The notes below the pieces were generated by a model that was given only the letters and a program-made list of their open reading frames with translations, did no database searches and was not told the DNA's origin. DNA of 64,000 nucleotides, taken from a virus. Position numbers and translations under genes: made by a program. Where the stretch lies: positions 1 to 64,000 of IMG/VR virus record IMGVR_UViG_3300009158_000046; one strand, given 5' to 3'. Within the stretch, counting starts at the first letter, position 1; each line of letters starts with the position of its first letter. Positions 56,601 to 63,634 of this stretch are shown piece after piece.

Positions 56601-59523
56601 CTGGGCTATTCCCTATCCTTATTCTTTTTTGGCAAGCGTGGACTCAAGCGGCTATCCCCTGATTAATTTGTCGACAACGACAATCACGAAGGGACAGTGG
56701 GTCGAATTTGAGAGTATCTATCAGGCATCTGCCGCCCAAGCGACTTACCTTCAATTCCGGACAAGGCATAACCTTTCGGCTGGAAGCTTCCAATTTAAGT
56801 GGGAAGTGACCCGCGCCGTGTCTGCGGGCTTGGTGGTAGATGGATCTATTATCACCAGCAAGCTGTCAGCCAACGCCGTCACGGCCGACAAAATCGCCGC
56901 TAACACGATCACGGGCGACCGCATTGCGGCCAACACGATCAACGCCGACAGGATTATTGCCAACACGATCACCGCGACACAGATCGCCGCCGCCACCATC
57001 ACGGGCGACCGTCTTGTCGCGAACACGATCACCGCTGGCCAGATCGCCGCGAACACCATCACCGCGACCCAGATCGCCGCAAACACCATCACCGCCAGTC
57101 AGATTGCCGCGAACACCATCACCGCGACCCAGATCGCCGCCGACACCATCACCGCTGGTCAGATTGCAGCAGGCGCAATCACGGCCTCAGAACTTGCAGC
57201 AGGCTCAGTCCTGGCATCAAAGATTGGCGTCGGTATCAGCCAGAATATGGCTCTCAACTCTGACACGGCTGCTGGACTTATCCATTACGAGCTGGGCTGG
57301 CGTTCATGGGCTGGAAGTCCGACCCCACAGTACACTGTAAGCTCGGATCCGTGGCAGCCTTTGGGAATGAAGGCTATTGCTCTGTATGTGCCAGGAACCC
57401 CCAACGGAATTCAAGACATCTACCATAAGCCAAAAACAGTAGGTAATAGCTATCAGCTTTTTCCAGTTGTTGCTGGACAGCGTTACGAGTTTTCTTATTA
57501 CGTTTCAGTTCACCGTTGCGATGCTTATGCGGGACTGCTCTTCTTCGGAGACGATGGATCAACTCAGCTTCTTTACGTTGGTGGCAATGCCGTTCCTTCC
57601 AACGGCGTATCAGGACGGCTTGCAAGCTGGACTAGGGCCAGCGTGTTTGCCACTGCCCCATCCAATGCCGCCTATGTGATGCCGATTATTCGTGCTTCAT
57701 TTTCTGGTACACAATCCGACCCATACATCTTTTTCACTGCTGTTCATTTTGGCGATGCAACTCCAAACCAGACCGAGCTGACGCCTTGGTCACCGGCTGG
57801 TGGCACCATCATCGATGGCACCAGGATTGTCACCGGCACACTCAATGCCGACAAGATCATCGCCGGAACGATCACGGGTGACCGTTTCAATACCGGCACG
57901 TCGCTGCCCGGCACGATCACGGTTGGCTCTACGGGCGTGTCAATTGACACCGTGCAGTCCAGGTCGAGCGACCCGGCGGCGCGCATCAACGCCGTTGGCA
58001 CCACCATCGACCCAGGCAGGATCCTCATCTCGGGCGGAACGACGCTGGCAAGCTGGCGCAATGGCTCCGACGCTACCAAGATTGAAGGTGGTGCGATCTA
58101 CGCCAACACCATCACGGCCAACAAGCTGCGGATTGGCAGCCGCGCAATCAGCACTGTTGCTGTGGAATTTGAAACTGAAAAGTCTACCAACGGTAGTGGC
58201 CGTGTAAAGTGGACCTCTGGCTATGTGTTGTATGAAGCTGATGATGGAACTCAAACCGCAACGTTGATTAGCGCTGGTTATGCTGACTATGCCAACTTCA
58301 ACTCATGGACATACATATACTGGACAAAGGGAGGCTCTTCTTTAGCTGCTACAACTGATTGGGCAACAGCTCAATCTGCAAATAACGTGATATTGGCAAG
58401 CTACACCGCCTATGCCGGACTGGCGGTGAACTACGGCGGAGTGATCATCGACGGAACCCGCATCACTGCCGGGACCATCACCGCCGACCGCATCGCTGCC
58501 AACAGCATCACGGCAGGACAGATCGCTGCTGAGACGATTACCGGCACGCAGCTCGCGCCGCTGACCATCAAAGCGTCCAACCTTCTGGTGACCGGCGAAA
58601 ACAAGGTGCTCGACCCCTTCTTCGATAGCGACGAGTGGGTGATCGACAGCGGCCTCTATTTTGAAAACAACTCCCAGTGGGGCAGCATCGGCACTCGCCG
58701 ATACGCGGTGTGGTGGTCCGGTGCTGGCGGTGGCCCAGGAGGTGCTCGCAAGCACCTTTATTCCCGCAACTACATTCGCGTTTCGCCGGATCAAAAGTAT
58801 CGCATCCGCGCTAAAATGTACAACGGCGGAAGCTGTGGCTTCTACCTTGGAATTAATTTCTACAATTCGGCTGGCGGCTATCTAGGTGGAAATTTCAATA
58901 GTGTATCACCTGGTTTCAGCGGCTATTTCTCATTTGGAAACATTGTCCCTCCAGCCAATACTGCCTACGGTCTGATCTACATCTTCAATGATACCAATAT
59001 GTCCGGCATCATGCTGGCGTCTGACATTTCCTTCGGTCAGATGGTCGGCACGGCATTCATCGAAGATGCGGCAATCAGCAATGCCAAAATCGGCAATCTG
59101 GAAGTCGACAATATCAAACTTGCCAACGGTTCGGTGACCACGGTCGTGGCTGCTGGAACTGCTTCATCTTTAGACGCAGTTGCTACGGTCACGATTACCG
59201 TTCGTGCAAATGCAAAAATACTTCTAATTGCAACTGCTGGAGGCATTTTTGCTGGCTCAACTAATGGTGCAGGATCTGTTACAACAAAATTCTTAGACAT
59301 ATTAGACAGCTCTCTTACAACTCTGTATTCAAGGGTTTCCCAGTATGCACTTCTCAATTCTGTAGGAAACACTGGTGGAGATACTGGTGTTGATATTTAT
59401 TATTACTATCACGCTCCAGTATCTACACAGTACATATATGTAGCATCCACGTCTGGAACCCTCACGTTCAAAGCACGAGGCCAGGGTGTGACAGTCCTTA
59501 CCGCTGTCGAACTGGCAAAGTAG
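50692..59523 (+). CDS. Host-specificity / tail tip protein (J-like), giant mosaic
   Basis: A 2943-residue protein. Residues 1-780 are gpJ-like: VLAVSEGPIVGLDTPRDFFI, tip attachment and hub domains (RKNDITVSFINPDLNWREDR). FNIII-like domains follow (800-1290). From about 1360 the chain is built of 10-residue repeats (ANTITATQIA and variants) alternating with five W-rich jelly-roll-like modules (starting near 1390, 1640, 1875, 2180, 2635). The modules are visibly AT-richer than the repeats. It should recognise the host receptor, with modules probably binding polysaccharide. Confidence 0.88.
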   Translation: MGLFGSSTKQQHTQPDTLFSDDIMEVVLAVSEGPIVGLDTPRDFFINDTPLVNSSYTPNIGNFDLRIHKGNNPGEVFKTNLGGAGSTVNLNVNLETNLPVVGSGTKRNIDFLEVRIVIQRLYATNSRGEWPWWADFKVEVKPHSSGTWAAGIDFSTPPPAVTTTTNYVQYTGQNQNPGEDYNAYYRLTKIDSAAPSAPTDFSLIWFNSASNYTPKIWNGTAWVAPPGLVYTYVALPDYSYYTWNDGNYVPNGSGGYNFAATGSTVKAIIGWNGAPPVFGNPQDLWVTPSNVLDQTSPTVYSWNGSTWVDYMDWAEIPSASPGTFSVYGKTTSNYVKEYRIPVPRINDTFDVRVTKLSAPNTGSEFSDIMFESFQEVTTDPLQFNDIAIAHLTVRASEQFSSIPTFTGIYKGRMVRVPSNYNPVTKVYTGLWDGVTFNIAWTDNPAWIVYDLVTNTRYGMAAYYTVNLDRMSIYEFGKHCDLHGFTYNELIQEPRNLVEAIDYVCGIAGGRFIDLGNGYATILFDADDQAAVALFTPENVVDGVFTYGFTDITSRKNDITVSFINPDLNWREDRRRIYDQTVINTYGRNPEEFIAVGCISETEAIKRGRLRLIMAQTERAVVTFKTNRLGLYLRPFDVILIADDASGFGIHGRVKTVNSTTSLTLRDSVYFEAGFTYKISFQVPDGNGNNQLVKHNLVTSSGSTTSLTLATPLTVTLPTSAAFSIECSTTTTGTPKAFRVTSIEESDGDADVVTVSAMEVNRTKWAYVDGTITVISVGDGGRPTRFVDPPANPIAVGRSVSATRQEIHISWDTSPNRFVRSYNLYWSFNTGQTELFGTSRTPAYVIEDAKEGFYSFALTAVSIDGVESPPVYFEHRVLGISGTSRAVAPPSFIQLTNGSSATEFRGREPSISWGNSGDPFFLNFNVRVLHPSTSVTLREFNTRGNTYTYPYLDNQTDFGGTASRSMIFEVRALDSTGMYSMPVRLTASNPSPGLVSPSIVSNTNGITISFSAPADADVLGSVIWCSTTNGFNPLTTTPDYEGPNTSVFLDKAAGTYYIRVGCYDAFGRTGMNITSQVTIGVSDEVDLTPPATPTGLTLTPSTVVKADGTLDSVITLTWTANNEPDLAGYLIQIKEGASGNFIEFDTSLTRYEFHNLTPAVSYTAKIAAFDKVNNKSSFTTTVSATAGLNTTPPGSATAFSATSSLQTNFLTWTNPTNSDLAYVEVWMATTNNRASAAIVAKVNGTSFTHSGLTTNQSYFYWLRPVNTSGTVAAAYTPTSATGGLSATPGTLSGVEFNTSLRPVESVSALPTTGNFDGRIAYLTTDKKIYRYNGTTWVSTVPTTDLTGFVANTQINDRTISGTKLVTGAITSAEMLAGAVTASKIAASTIHSLLPNPTFEDGVMYPWTTAFGTNYVEAATDNASGLYRMVLQRTYDIGGGQLAAYVYANAFSVTAGDVLQAEFRIKGTSNSSGGAYLRLTWLDSAKSNVGYSDAVSSGAFTTTWTVYGGQVTVPANARYASVEIYHYVQSSSTYMLVDQVVVRPTFGANAIGNSAISTAKIQDSAITAAQIASAAISTAKIQDSAITPAQIAAGAITSVKLVDSAVTNAKLADSTVSTAKIIDAAITNAKIADNTINTKKLIIADFENLVENPHFGDGDVGWVRGTGVTIVNDSANAFTGNWLLKIGIGATGIAVRNELIFPVVSGQEFYVEARAKCVGADVGINLRIRFLAADKSSFVAASGVAFYTTDTSYILRSATITTPAGAIYAWVDFNPIGTITTGRWDVGYVRCQRRNASELIVDGAITASKIQAASITGDRLVANTITAGQIATNAVTADKIAANSVSADKIAANTITAGQLAANAVTADKIAANSITATKLVLVDNTILGPDPGFYDLAWWSLSGISGYNAYSGSTSPQPQRFLGVTRLGDSDYISNTFQIEQGAYYRLKLRIWISTDAAGWIGLAVHIPWTAWAIPYPYSFLASVDSSGYPLINLSTTTITKGQWVEFESIYQASAAQATYLQFRTRHNLSAGSFQFKWEVTRAVSAGLVVDGSIITSKLSANAVTADKIAANTITGDRIAANTINADRIIANTITATQIAAATITGDRLVANTITAGQIAANTITATQIAANTITASQIAANTITATQIAADTITAGQIAAGAITASELAAGSVLASKIGVGISQNMALNSDTAAGLIHYELGWRSWAGSPTPQYTVSSDPWQPLGMKAIALYVPGTPNGIQDIYHKPKTVGNSYQLFPVVAGQRYEFSYYVSVHRCDAYAGLLFFGDDGSTQLLYVGGNAVPSNGVSGRLASWTRASVFATAPSNAAYVMPIIRASFSGTQSDPYIFFTAVHFGDATPNQTELTPWSPAGGTIIDGTRIVTGTLNADKIIAGTITGDRFNTGTSLPGTITVGSTGVSIDTVQSRSSDPAARINAVGTTIDPGRILISGGTTLASWRNGSDATKIEGGAIYANTITANKLRIGSRAISTVAVEFETEKSTNGSGRVKWTSGYVLYEADDGTQTATLISAGYADYANFNSWTYIYWTKGGSSLAATTDWATAQSANNVILASYTAYAGLAVNYGGVIIDGTRITAGTITADRIAANSITAGQIAAETITGTQLAPLTIKASNLLVTGENKVLDPFFDSDEWVIDSGLYFENNSQWGSIGTRRYAVWWSGAGGGPGGARKHLYSRNYIRVSPDQKYRIRAKMYNGGSCGFYLGINFYNSAGGYLGGNFNSVSPGFSGYFSFGNIVPPANTAYGLIYIFNDTNMSGIMLASDISFGQMVGTAFIEDAAISNAKIGNLEVDNIKLANGSVTTVVAAGTASSLDAVATVTITVRANAKILLIATAGGIFAGSTNGAGSVTTKFLDILDSSLTTLYSRVSQYALLNSVGNTGGDTGVDIYYYYHAPVSTQYIYVASTSGTLTFKARGQGVTVLTAVELAK
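55355..55610 (+). repeat. First block of 10-residue repeats in J
   Basis: Units such as AISTAKIQDSAITAAQIASA repeat about nine times at 30-33 bp intervals, with two nearly identical 50-bp direct copies (ACGGCCAAGATCCAGGACAG / ACGGCAAAGATCCAGGACAG). Confidence 0.75.
56858..57232 (+). repeat. 30-bp tandem repeats in J
   Basis: About twelve tandem units of AACACCATCACCGCGACCCA-type sequence encode ANTITATQIA and variants. Adjacent units are nearly identical at DNA level, so recombination could change their number. Confidence 0.85.
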
Positions 59524-59532
59524 GAGACACCA

Positions 59533-60036
59533 ATGTCTGACGTCTTGATCCCGCCATCCGATGCCCAACTGCCACCTGCGGTGATCTTACCCTCGATCTC
59601 AGAACCAATGTCGTCAATCAACGATCCAAGTGCATTACTTCCGTTCGTACAGTACGACCTTGCAGACGGGCGTATTCTGGTACGCGGCCAGATGCAGAAG
59701 ACGGTTGTCGAAAGTCTACTCGATCAGAACTACGCTGTTGGGGTTGGAGATCCAGAACTGAACTACGTAAATCTGGATGACAAGACAATCATGGAACGTG
59801 AATTTGTTCAATTCAACGTTGACAACCCCAGCGTGCCAGCCGGTGAGGTTGTGACAATCACCGACCTCCCGTCCGGAACTGCCGTTTTCTTGAACGGCAA
59901 CAACGTCGGCGCTTCCGAAGGGGAATGTGAATTCACACCCAACGAACCCGGCACCTACCGCTTCGAGTTTGTGCCGCCCCATCCCCGCTGGCGCAAAACC
60001 CTTCTGACCATCACAGCAACGGACACTTCGCCATGA
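59533..60036 (+). CDS. Hypothetical tail-associated protein with Ig-like domain
   Basis: A 167-residue protein. The C-terminal half (VPAGEVVTITDLPSGTAVFL, then EFTPNEPGTYRFEF) is an Ig/PKD-like beta sandwich; the N-terminus is Pro-rich. Directly after J with GGAG before the ATG. Probably a tail fibre accessory or cap. Confidence 0.65.
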   Translation: MSDVLIPPSDAQLPPAVILPSISEPMSSINDPSALLPFVQYDLADGRILVRGQMQKTVVESLLDQNYAVGVGDPELNYVNLDDKTIMEREFVQFNVDNPSVPAGEVVTITDLPSGTAVFLNGNNVGASEGECEFTPNEPGTYRFEFVPPHPRWRKTLLTITATDTSP

Positions 60037-60434
60037 TCATCAGCGCAGGACGATCGTTAGATCGATACAAGACAGAACTGAAGAAGAAGGTCGACGCTGG
60101 CGCTGAAACGACACGGCTTCGTTTCATCACTCCAGGATCTGGTCAGGCCATGGTCTACCAGGAAAAGCTTCGGCAAGCTTACGCCTATCTGGTGGATGAA
60201 ACTTCAGAAGCGTTTAGTCACATTCATCTTGAAGCTGCGGCAGCCGGAGTGACTCCGCAGGTGATGGCACAAATCATCATCCAAAAGGCCGAGATGTGGC
60301 GTGAGGTTTCTGCCGTTATCGAAGCCACTCGATTCAGTGCCAAAGCTGCTGTCGACTCTGCCACCAATTTTGCAGGGGCAGATGCGGCTGCCTCTGTGAA
60401 TTGGGATCAAGTTCTTTCTGCTTTTGGATCCTGA
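60033..60434 (+). CDS. Hypothetical tail-region protein
   Basis: A 133-residue, Ala-rich helical protein. Coupled to the preceding gene by ATGA. Its position after J suggests a tail fibre chaperone, but no motif confirms this. Confidence 0.62.
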   Translation: MIISAGRSLDRYKTELKKKVDAGAETTRLRFITPGSGQAMVYQEKLRQAYAYLVDETSEAFSHIHLEAAAAGVTPQVMAQIIIQKAEMWREVSAVIEATRFSAKAAVDSATNFAGADAAASVNWDQVLSAFGS

Positions 60435-60481
60435 TTCAAAGTTCTCAAGTAATTAGTCATCTCGTTTGCTAGCACGGCGCA

Positions 60482-60496
60482 CCCCCATATTGGGGG
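60482..60496 (+). promoter_or_regulatory. Hairpin in front of the 60498 gene
   Basis: CCCCCA, loop TAT, TGGGGG; one base later comes ATG. The only purine-rich block is inside the stem, so translation of the next gene may be weak or regulated. The 63-bp gap has no other clear signal. Confidence 0.45.
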
Positions 60497-60497
60497 C

Positions 60498-60683
60498 ATG
60501 GACGATATTACGCTCACGCTCTCCGTGGCCGAGGCCAACATGGTTCTCGCAGCCCTTGAAAAACACCAGATCCAGCTCGCTGAGCTGCACACGAAAGTGA
60601 AGGTCAATGCCGAACGACAGCTTGCCCCTTCCCTCGCCGTCCAGTCAGCCGAACCCGAAGGCAAAGTACGCTTGGACCTTTGA
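60498..60683 (+). CDS. Small hypothetical protein
   Basis: A 61-residue protein. MDDITLTLSVAEANMVLAAL begins like many phage proteins with a strand-helix N-terminus (VxEANxVLxAL pattern). It overlaps the next gene by 77 nt. Function unknown. Confidence 0.6.
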   Translation: MDDITLTLSVAEANMVLAALEKHQIQLAELHTKVKVNAERQLAPSLAVQSAEPEGKVRLDL

Positions 60684-60885
60684 GCAGCACCCCGAGGGGG
60701 AGCCCGGAAAGGTCTTCAAGTTTCGTCTGACGGCCACGATGCCCGGCCGGGATCCGATCTCGATCACCGGATCTTTCGCACCCCCGGAAGGTGTCACCGA
60801 AGATCAGCTTCAGGCGTCGGCAGAAAGCACCCTGCCGATGGACCACTTCTACAGCTTCCTCAATAGCGCGTTTCTGCCGGAATGA
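60607..60885 (+). CDS. Hypothetical protein
   Basis: A 92-residue protein with Pro/Ser-rich N-terminus and a beta-rich middle (YAWTFEQHPEGEPGKVFKFR). Overlaps neighbours. Unrecognised; N-terminal part could be partly a shadow of the previous gene, the C-terminal part looks coding. Confidence 0.55.
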   Translation: MPNDSLPLPSPSSQPNPKAKYAWTFEQHPEGEPGKVFKFRLTATMPGRDPISITGSFAPPEGVTEDQLQASAESTLPMDHFYSFLNSAFLPE

Positions 60886-61070
60886 GCCGCTCGGTCGCCA
60901 TCATGGGTTACGGGACCCAGGACGATCGACGCAGGGTCGAGGCCTTGGCTCGTCTCCAGAACATCTCGGTCAGCCAGTGGCTGATCGCCACCATCAGGCG
61001 GGAATACACGGCAGTCTATGGGGACGCCAAGCCCGCCCCTGCCCTCAAGGAGTCCTCCAATGTTCGATAG
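60882..61070 (+). CDS. Small RHH-like protein
   Basis: A 62-residue basic protein. DDRRRVEALARLQNISVSQW, then LIATIRREY, fits helices of a ribbon-helix-helix fold. Located just before the lysis genes and could regulate them. Overlaps the endolysin gene by 11 nt. Confidence 0.55.
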   Translation: MSRSVAIMGYGTQDDRRRVEALARLQNISVSQWLIATIRREYTAVYGDAKPAPALKESSNVR

Positions 61071-61551
61071 CATGCCGCCATGGATGCGCTGGGCTATGGC
61101 CGAGATCGGCGTCAAGGAAACCCCCGGCCGCGACAAGAGCACCCCGCGCATTCTGGCCTATCGAAAGATGGCCAAGATTCCTCTTACCGGGGATGACGGC
61201 GACGTGCCGTGGTGCGCCATTTTCGCGAACGCCAGCCTTGAGATGAATGGCAAGCGTGGAACGCGCAACGGCCTCGCCCGATCCTTCATGGATCGGCCGA
61301 TGCAGCGCATGAAGGGTCCCGCCCTCGGCTGCTTCGTCGTCCTCTCCCGTGGCCGCAACAAGAGCCTTGGCCACGTCGGCATCTATCGGGGTGAGACCGA
61401 CACGCTCGTCTATCTGGTCGATGGCAACGCCAATGACAGCGTCGGCGTCCACGCCTACCCGAAGGACAAGGTGCTCGGCTACTTCTGGCCCGGCGGAGGT
61501 CCTATCCCGCCTGCCGCCCCCGTCAAGATCAAGGCTGGGGCTCGGCTCTGA
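61060..61551 (+). CDS. Endolysin (NlpC/P60-CHAP-type amidase/peptidase)
   Basis: A 163-residue enzyme of the small phage TIGR02594-like group: Cys52 in DGDVPWCAIFAN, RNGLARSFMD, and His105 in SLGHVGIYRG, then LVDGNANDSV. No signal peptide, so it needs a holin for export. AAGGAG precedes ATG 61060-61062. First gene of the lysis cassette. Confidence 0.8.
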   Translation: MFDSMPPWMRWAMAEIGVKETPGRDKSTPRILAYRKMAKIPLTGDDGDVPWCAIFANASLEMNGKRGTRNGLARSFMDRPMQRMKGPALGCFVVLSRGRNKSLGHVGIYRGETDTLVYLVDGNANDSVGVHAYPKDKVLGYFWPGGGPIPPAAPVKIKAGARL

Positions 61552-61688
61552 TGAAATGGGTGCTGATCGCGGTGTCAATCTTCCTGGCTGGGTGTGTTCC
61601 CAGCCCGCCCACTCGTGAGCAGTACAGGATCCTGTTTTCCGACATTGCCAAAGACCTTTCCACCCCTCCGAAGGAGTCACCAAAATGA
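61551..61688 (+). CDS. Small lipoprotein in lysis cassette
   Basis: A 45-residue protein with signal peptide and lipobox LAGC at 12-15, Pro-rich after the Cys. Both ends overlap neighbours (TGATG, ATGA). It looks like an Rz1-type or lysis-associated lipoprotein, yet a nested Rz1-like gene also exists downstream, so the cassette has two lipoproteins. Confidence 0.68.
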   Translation: MKWVLIAVSIFLAGCVPSPPTREQYRILFSDIAKDLSTPPKESPK

Positions 61689-61888
61689 AGAGCCTTTTCA
61701 CCAGTCCCGGCATCATCACCGGCTTTCTGTCGATGATCGGCGCGTTCTCCGTCGCCATGGGCAAGCCTGCCCTCGGCTCATTCTTCCAGGATCCGAACAC
61801 CGCACAGGCAGTCACGGGTCTTGTGAGCGGCTGTATGGCGCTCACCGCCGGTTTCCTGGATGGTTGGAAGAAGTTGCCCACTCAGTGA
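61685..61888 (+). CDS. Candidate holin
   Basis: A 67-residue protein with two hydrophobic segments (about 8-30 and 42-60), short charged C-terminus (DGWKKLPTQ). Location between endolysin and spanins, and size, fit a class II holin. No family motif, so function is inferred from context. Confidence 0.6.
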   Translation: MKSLFTSPGIITGFLSMIGAFSVAMGKPALGSFFQDPNTAQAVTGLVSGCMALTAGFLDGWKKLPTQ

Positions 61889-62127
61889 GCGCGGCCACTT
61901 TGGCGGGAATCATTCTCGCCATCCTGAAGTTCGCCGGGAGTTTGATGGCCTTCGCCCAGGAGAAGAAGCTCCTGAGCGAGGGTCGGAAGCTGGAGATTGC
62001 TGATGAACTATCTCGTCAGATTTCCGCGCTCCGCCGAGCGGATGGCATCCGCAACCGTGCTGTTGATGATGCTCGTCGCGTGCCAGCAGACCAGCCACTT
62101 CCAGACGACGGCTACCGCCGCGATTAG
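61885..62127 (+). CDS. i-spanin (Rz-like)
   Basis: An 80-residue protein: N-terminal membrane anchor (LAGIILAILKFAGSLMAF) and a coiled-coil periplasmic part (EGRKLEIADELSRQISALRR) ending in a Pro-rich tail. GTG start overlapping the previous stop. It should span the periplasm with the nested lipoprotein. Confidence 0.72.
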   Translation: MSAATLAGIILAILKFAGSLMAFAQEKKLLSEGRKLEIADELSRQISALRRADGIRNRAVDDARRVPADQPLPDDGYRRD

Positions 62128-62245
62128 CCCGCTGCTGTTTTGCGATGGCTACAGGCCCGTCCGCTGGTCTGTGAAGGACACGAGGGAAACCCAGAACCAG
62201 ATCGTTCCCAACAACCGCATCTTCAAAGAGGAATGTCAGAAGTGA
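62003..62245 (+). CDS. o-spanin lipoprotein (Rz1-like), nested in another frame
   Basis: An 80-residue protein with a signal sequence and lipobox LVAC (MMLVACQQTS). Its first 125 nt lie inside the Rz-like gene in another frame, the Rz/Rz1 arrangement. GGAG precedes ATG 62003-62005. The C-terminal part (FCDGYRPVRWSVKDTRETQN) resembles a short conserved segment in many phage Rz1-like proteins. Confidence 0.75.
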   Translation: MNYLVRFPRSAERMASATVLLMMLVACQQTSHFQTTATAAISPLLFCDGYRPVRWSVKDTRETQNQIVPNNRIFKEECQK

Positions 62246-62592
62246 GCGACGATGACGCGGATGATGCGGGAAAGAACGACTGGCACCTTGAGAAAAAGGT
62301 GACCATCTCCCTGATCGTGTCCATCCTGCTGCAGACCTGCGCGATCGTGTGGTGGGGCAGCAAGCTCGACAGCCGGGTTGGCTTTCTTGAAGAGAAAGTC
62401 ACCATGGAGCACAGCAGGATCGACAATCAAGAGAAAGAGTTCAAAGACGCAGCATCGCGACTGGCCCGCGTTGAAGAGCGGACTGCCGCGATGCTCGACA
62501 TCCTTCGGCGGATTGAAGTGCGGATAGACGCCATTCCGAGCCGGAGAACCCAGGTCGACATCCCCATCCCCCTCCCCACGACACTGCGCTAG
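62242..62592 (+). CDS. Single-pass membrane protein with coiled coil
   Basis: A 116-residue protein: acidic N-terminus, membrane helix (ISLIVSILLQTCAIVWW), then coiled coil (RVGFLEEKVTMEHSRIDNQE...). GTG 62242-62244 overlaps the previous stop; ATG 62233 is an alternative. Possibly an antiholin or second holin; DUF2730-like in layout. Confidence 0.62.
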   Translation: MSDDDADDAGKNDWHLEKKVTISLIVSILLQTCAIVWWGSKLDSRVGFLEEKVTMEHSRIDNQEKEFKDAASRLARVEERTAAMLDILRRIEVRIDAIPSRRTQVDIPIPLPTTLR

Positions 62593-62601
62593 GAGAAGAA
62601 G

Positions 62602-62718
62602 ATGCTGCTTTTCGCATTCCTGCTGATGGCGTCACTGCTTCCCGCAATCCTGACCTCGGCGTCCACGATCTGGCCCGATATGTTCTTGTTTCACCTTTTT
62701 GATCCTCCGAGTCTTTAA
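62602..62718 (+). CDS. Small hydrophobic peptide
   Basis: A 38-residue peptide with a signal-like hydrophobic N-terminus (MLLFAFLLMASLLPAILTSA) and AGGAG before the ATG. Last rightward gene before the bidirectional terminator. Perhaps a lysis accessory. Confidence 0.5.
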   Translation: MLLFAFLLMASLLPAILTSASTIWPDMFLFHLFDPPSL

Positions 62719-62734
62719 CGCTCCCGGTCTGCCC

Positions 62735-62774
62735 GAATGAGAAAGAGGCCCCGATTGGGGCCTCGATCTCATTC
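62735..62774. terminator. Bidirectional terminator between convergent operons
   Basis: GAATGAGA-AA-GAGGCCCC, loop GATT, GGGGCCTC-GA-TCTCATTC. The two-part stem sits between the rightward lysis genes and the leftward gene ending at 62769. T tracts are weak. Confidence 0.68.
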
Positions 62775-63128
62775 TGACGGCTTTGGCGGAGGATTGAATT
62801 TCAGGACCTTGCCGGGGGGGACCTTGAACCGGTCGTCGGTCCCCAGGTCCTTGTCGAAATGCTCGATGAGGAAGGCCACGTTGCAACCGATCAGACAGAG
62901 GTGCGGCAGTCCACTCTCCTCGTCGATGTCTTCTCCATCCTTCACAGCATCGATATGCCGCTGAAGACTGTCGAGCAAGGAAGACCAATTGAAGCCCTTG
63001 CGCCAGTTGTGGCGGTCGTACTTCAAAGCCCCGTAGGTCATCCCCATTCCGACATACCGGTTGAGAGATGACGGAACCAAAGACAGAAGGGGTTTGTTCG
63101 AGTTGTATCGAAGAGCCTTGTTGGTCAT
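62769..63128 (-). CDS. DUF5664-type dATP/dGTP pyrophosphohydrolase
   Basis: A 119-residue MazG-like protein: ALRYNSNKPLLSLVPSSLNR, YGALKYDRHNWRKGFNWSSL, LLDSLQRHIDAVKDGEDIDE and ESGLPHLCLIGCNVAFLIEH are the conserved segments of the DUF5664 family. It is a second nucleotide pyrophosphohydrolase, unrelated in detail to the one at 4500. ATG 63126-63128; the ATG overlaps the HD gene stop. Confidence 0.82.
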   Translation of the reverse strand: MTNKALRYNSNKPLLSLVPSSLNRYVGMGMTYGALKYDRHNWRKGFNWSSLLDSLQRHIDAVKDGEDIDEESGLPHLCLIGCNVAFLIEHFDKDLGTDDRFKVPPGKVLKFNPPPKPSE

Positions 63129-63634
63129 GGAACGCTCGTGAATAGAAAGTGGAACCTGTCGAGCCATCGGGATGCCGCCTCCTGGTGAGTCCAGGGGTAG
63201 ACCTCGACTCCAAGGAGCTGCTCTTCGGGGTAGGTCGTGTCGAACAGCGCCGACATCTCGTCCTTGCGGATCTGCTTGTCCCAAGGTGTGACCCTCAAGA
63301 AATCCGCGTACTCGATCTTGAGCAGCCGTCCAATCCGGCGCAGGACCTTCTCCTCGTACTCGATGATCTGAGGACACATCGACTTGAGAAGGGCGTTGAT
63401 GTCGCCGATGAAAACCTCGGGACAGTCATGGATCAGGGCAGCTTTGGCCAGCTCCTCCGGCACGATGTCGGAAAGCAGGACTGAGTGCTGAGCCACGCTG
63501 TAGGGGAACTTGCCATTCCCGCAGTAGCGGTTGATGCGCGACAGAGACAGCGCAAAGACCCAAGGCCTGAATTCATTGTAGTCGAGCCGGATGGGGTCGA
63601 CCAACTGGTTGGTTCCCAACCATGACTTGATCAT
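63125..63634 (-). CDS. HD-domain nucleotide phosphohydrolase
   Basis: A 169-residue HD enzyme (YfbR/DatZ-like): His50 in YSVAQHSVLL, His69-Asp70 in AALIHDCPEVFIGDI, and a downstream Asp in RKDEMSALFD. It should dephosphorylate (d)NMPs or dNTPs. Pairing with the pyrophosphohydrolase suggests directed depletion of one nucleotide. ATG 63632-63634 overlaps the previous stop; GGGAAG lies upstream. Confidence 0.83.
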   Translation of the reverse strand: MIKSWLGTNQLVDPIRLDYNEFRPWVFALSLSRINRYCGNGKFPYSVAQHSVLLSDIVPEELAKAALIHDCPEVFIGDINALLKSMCPQIIEYEEKVLRRIGRLLKIEYADFLRVTPWDKQIRKDEMSALFDTTYPEEQLLGVEVYPWTHQEAASRWLDRFHFLFTSVP

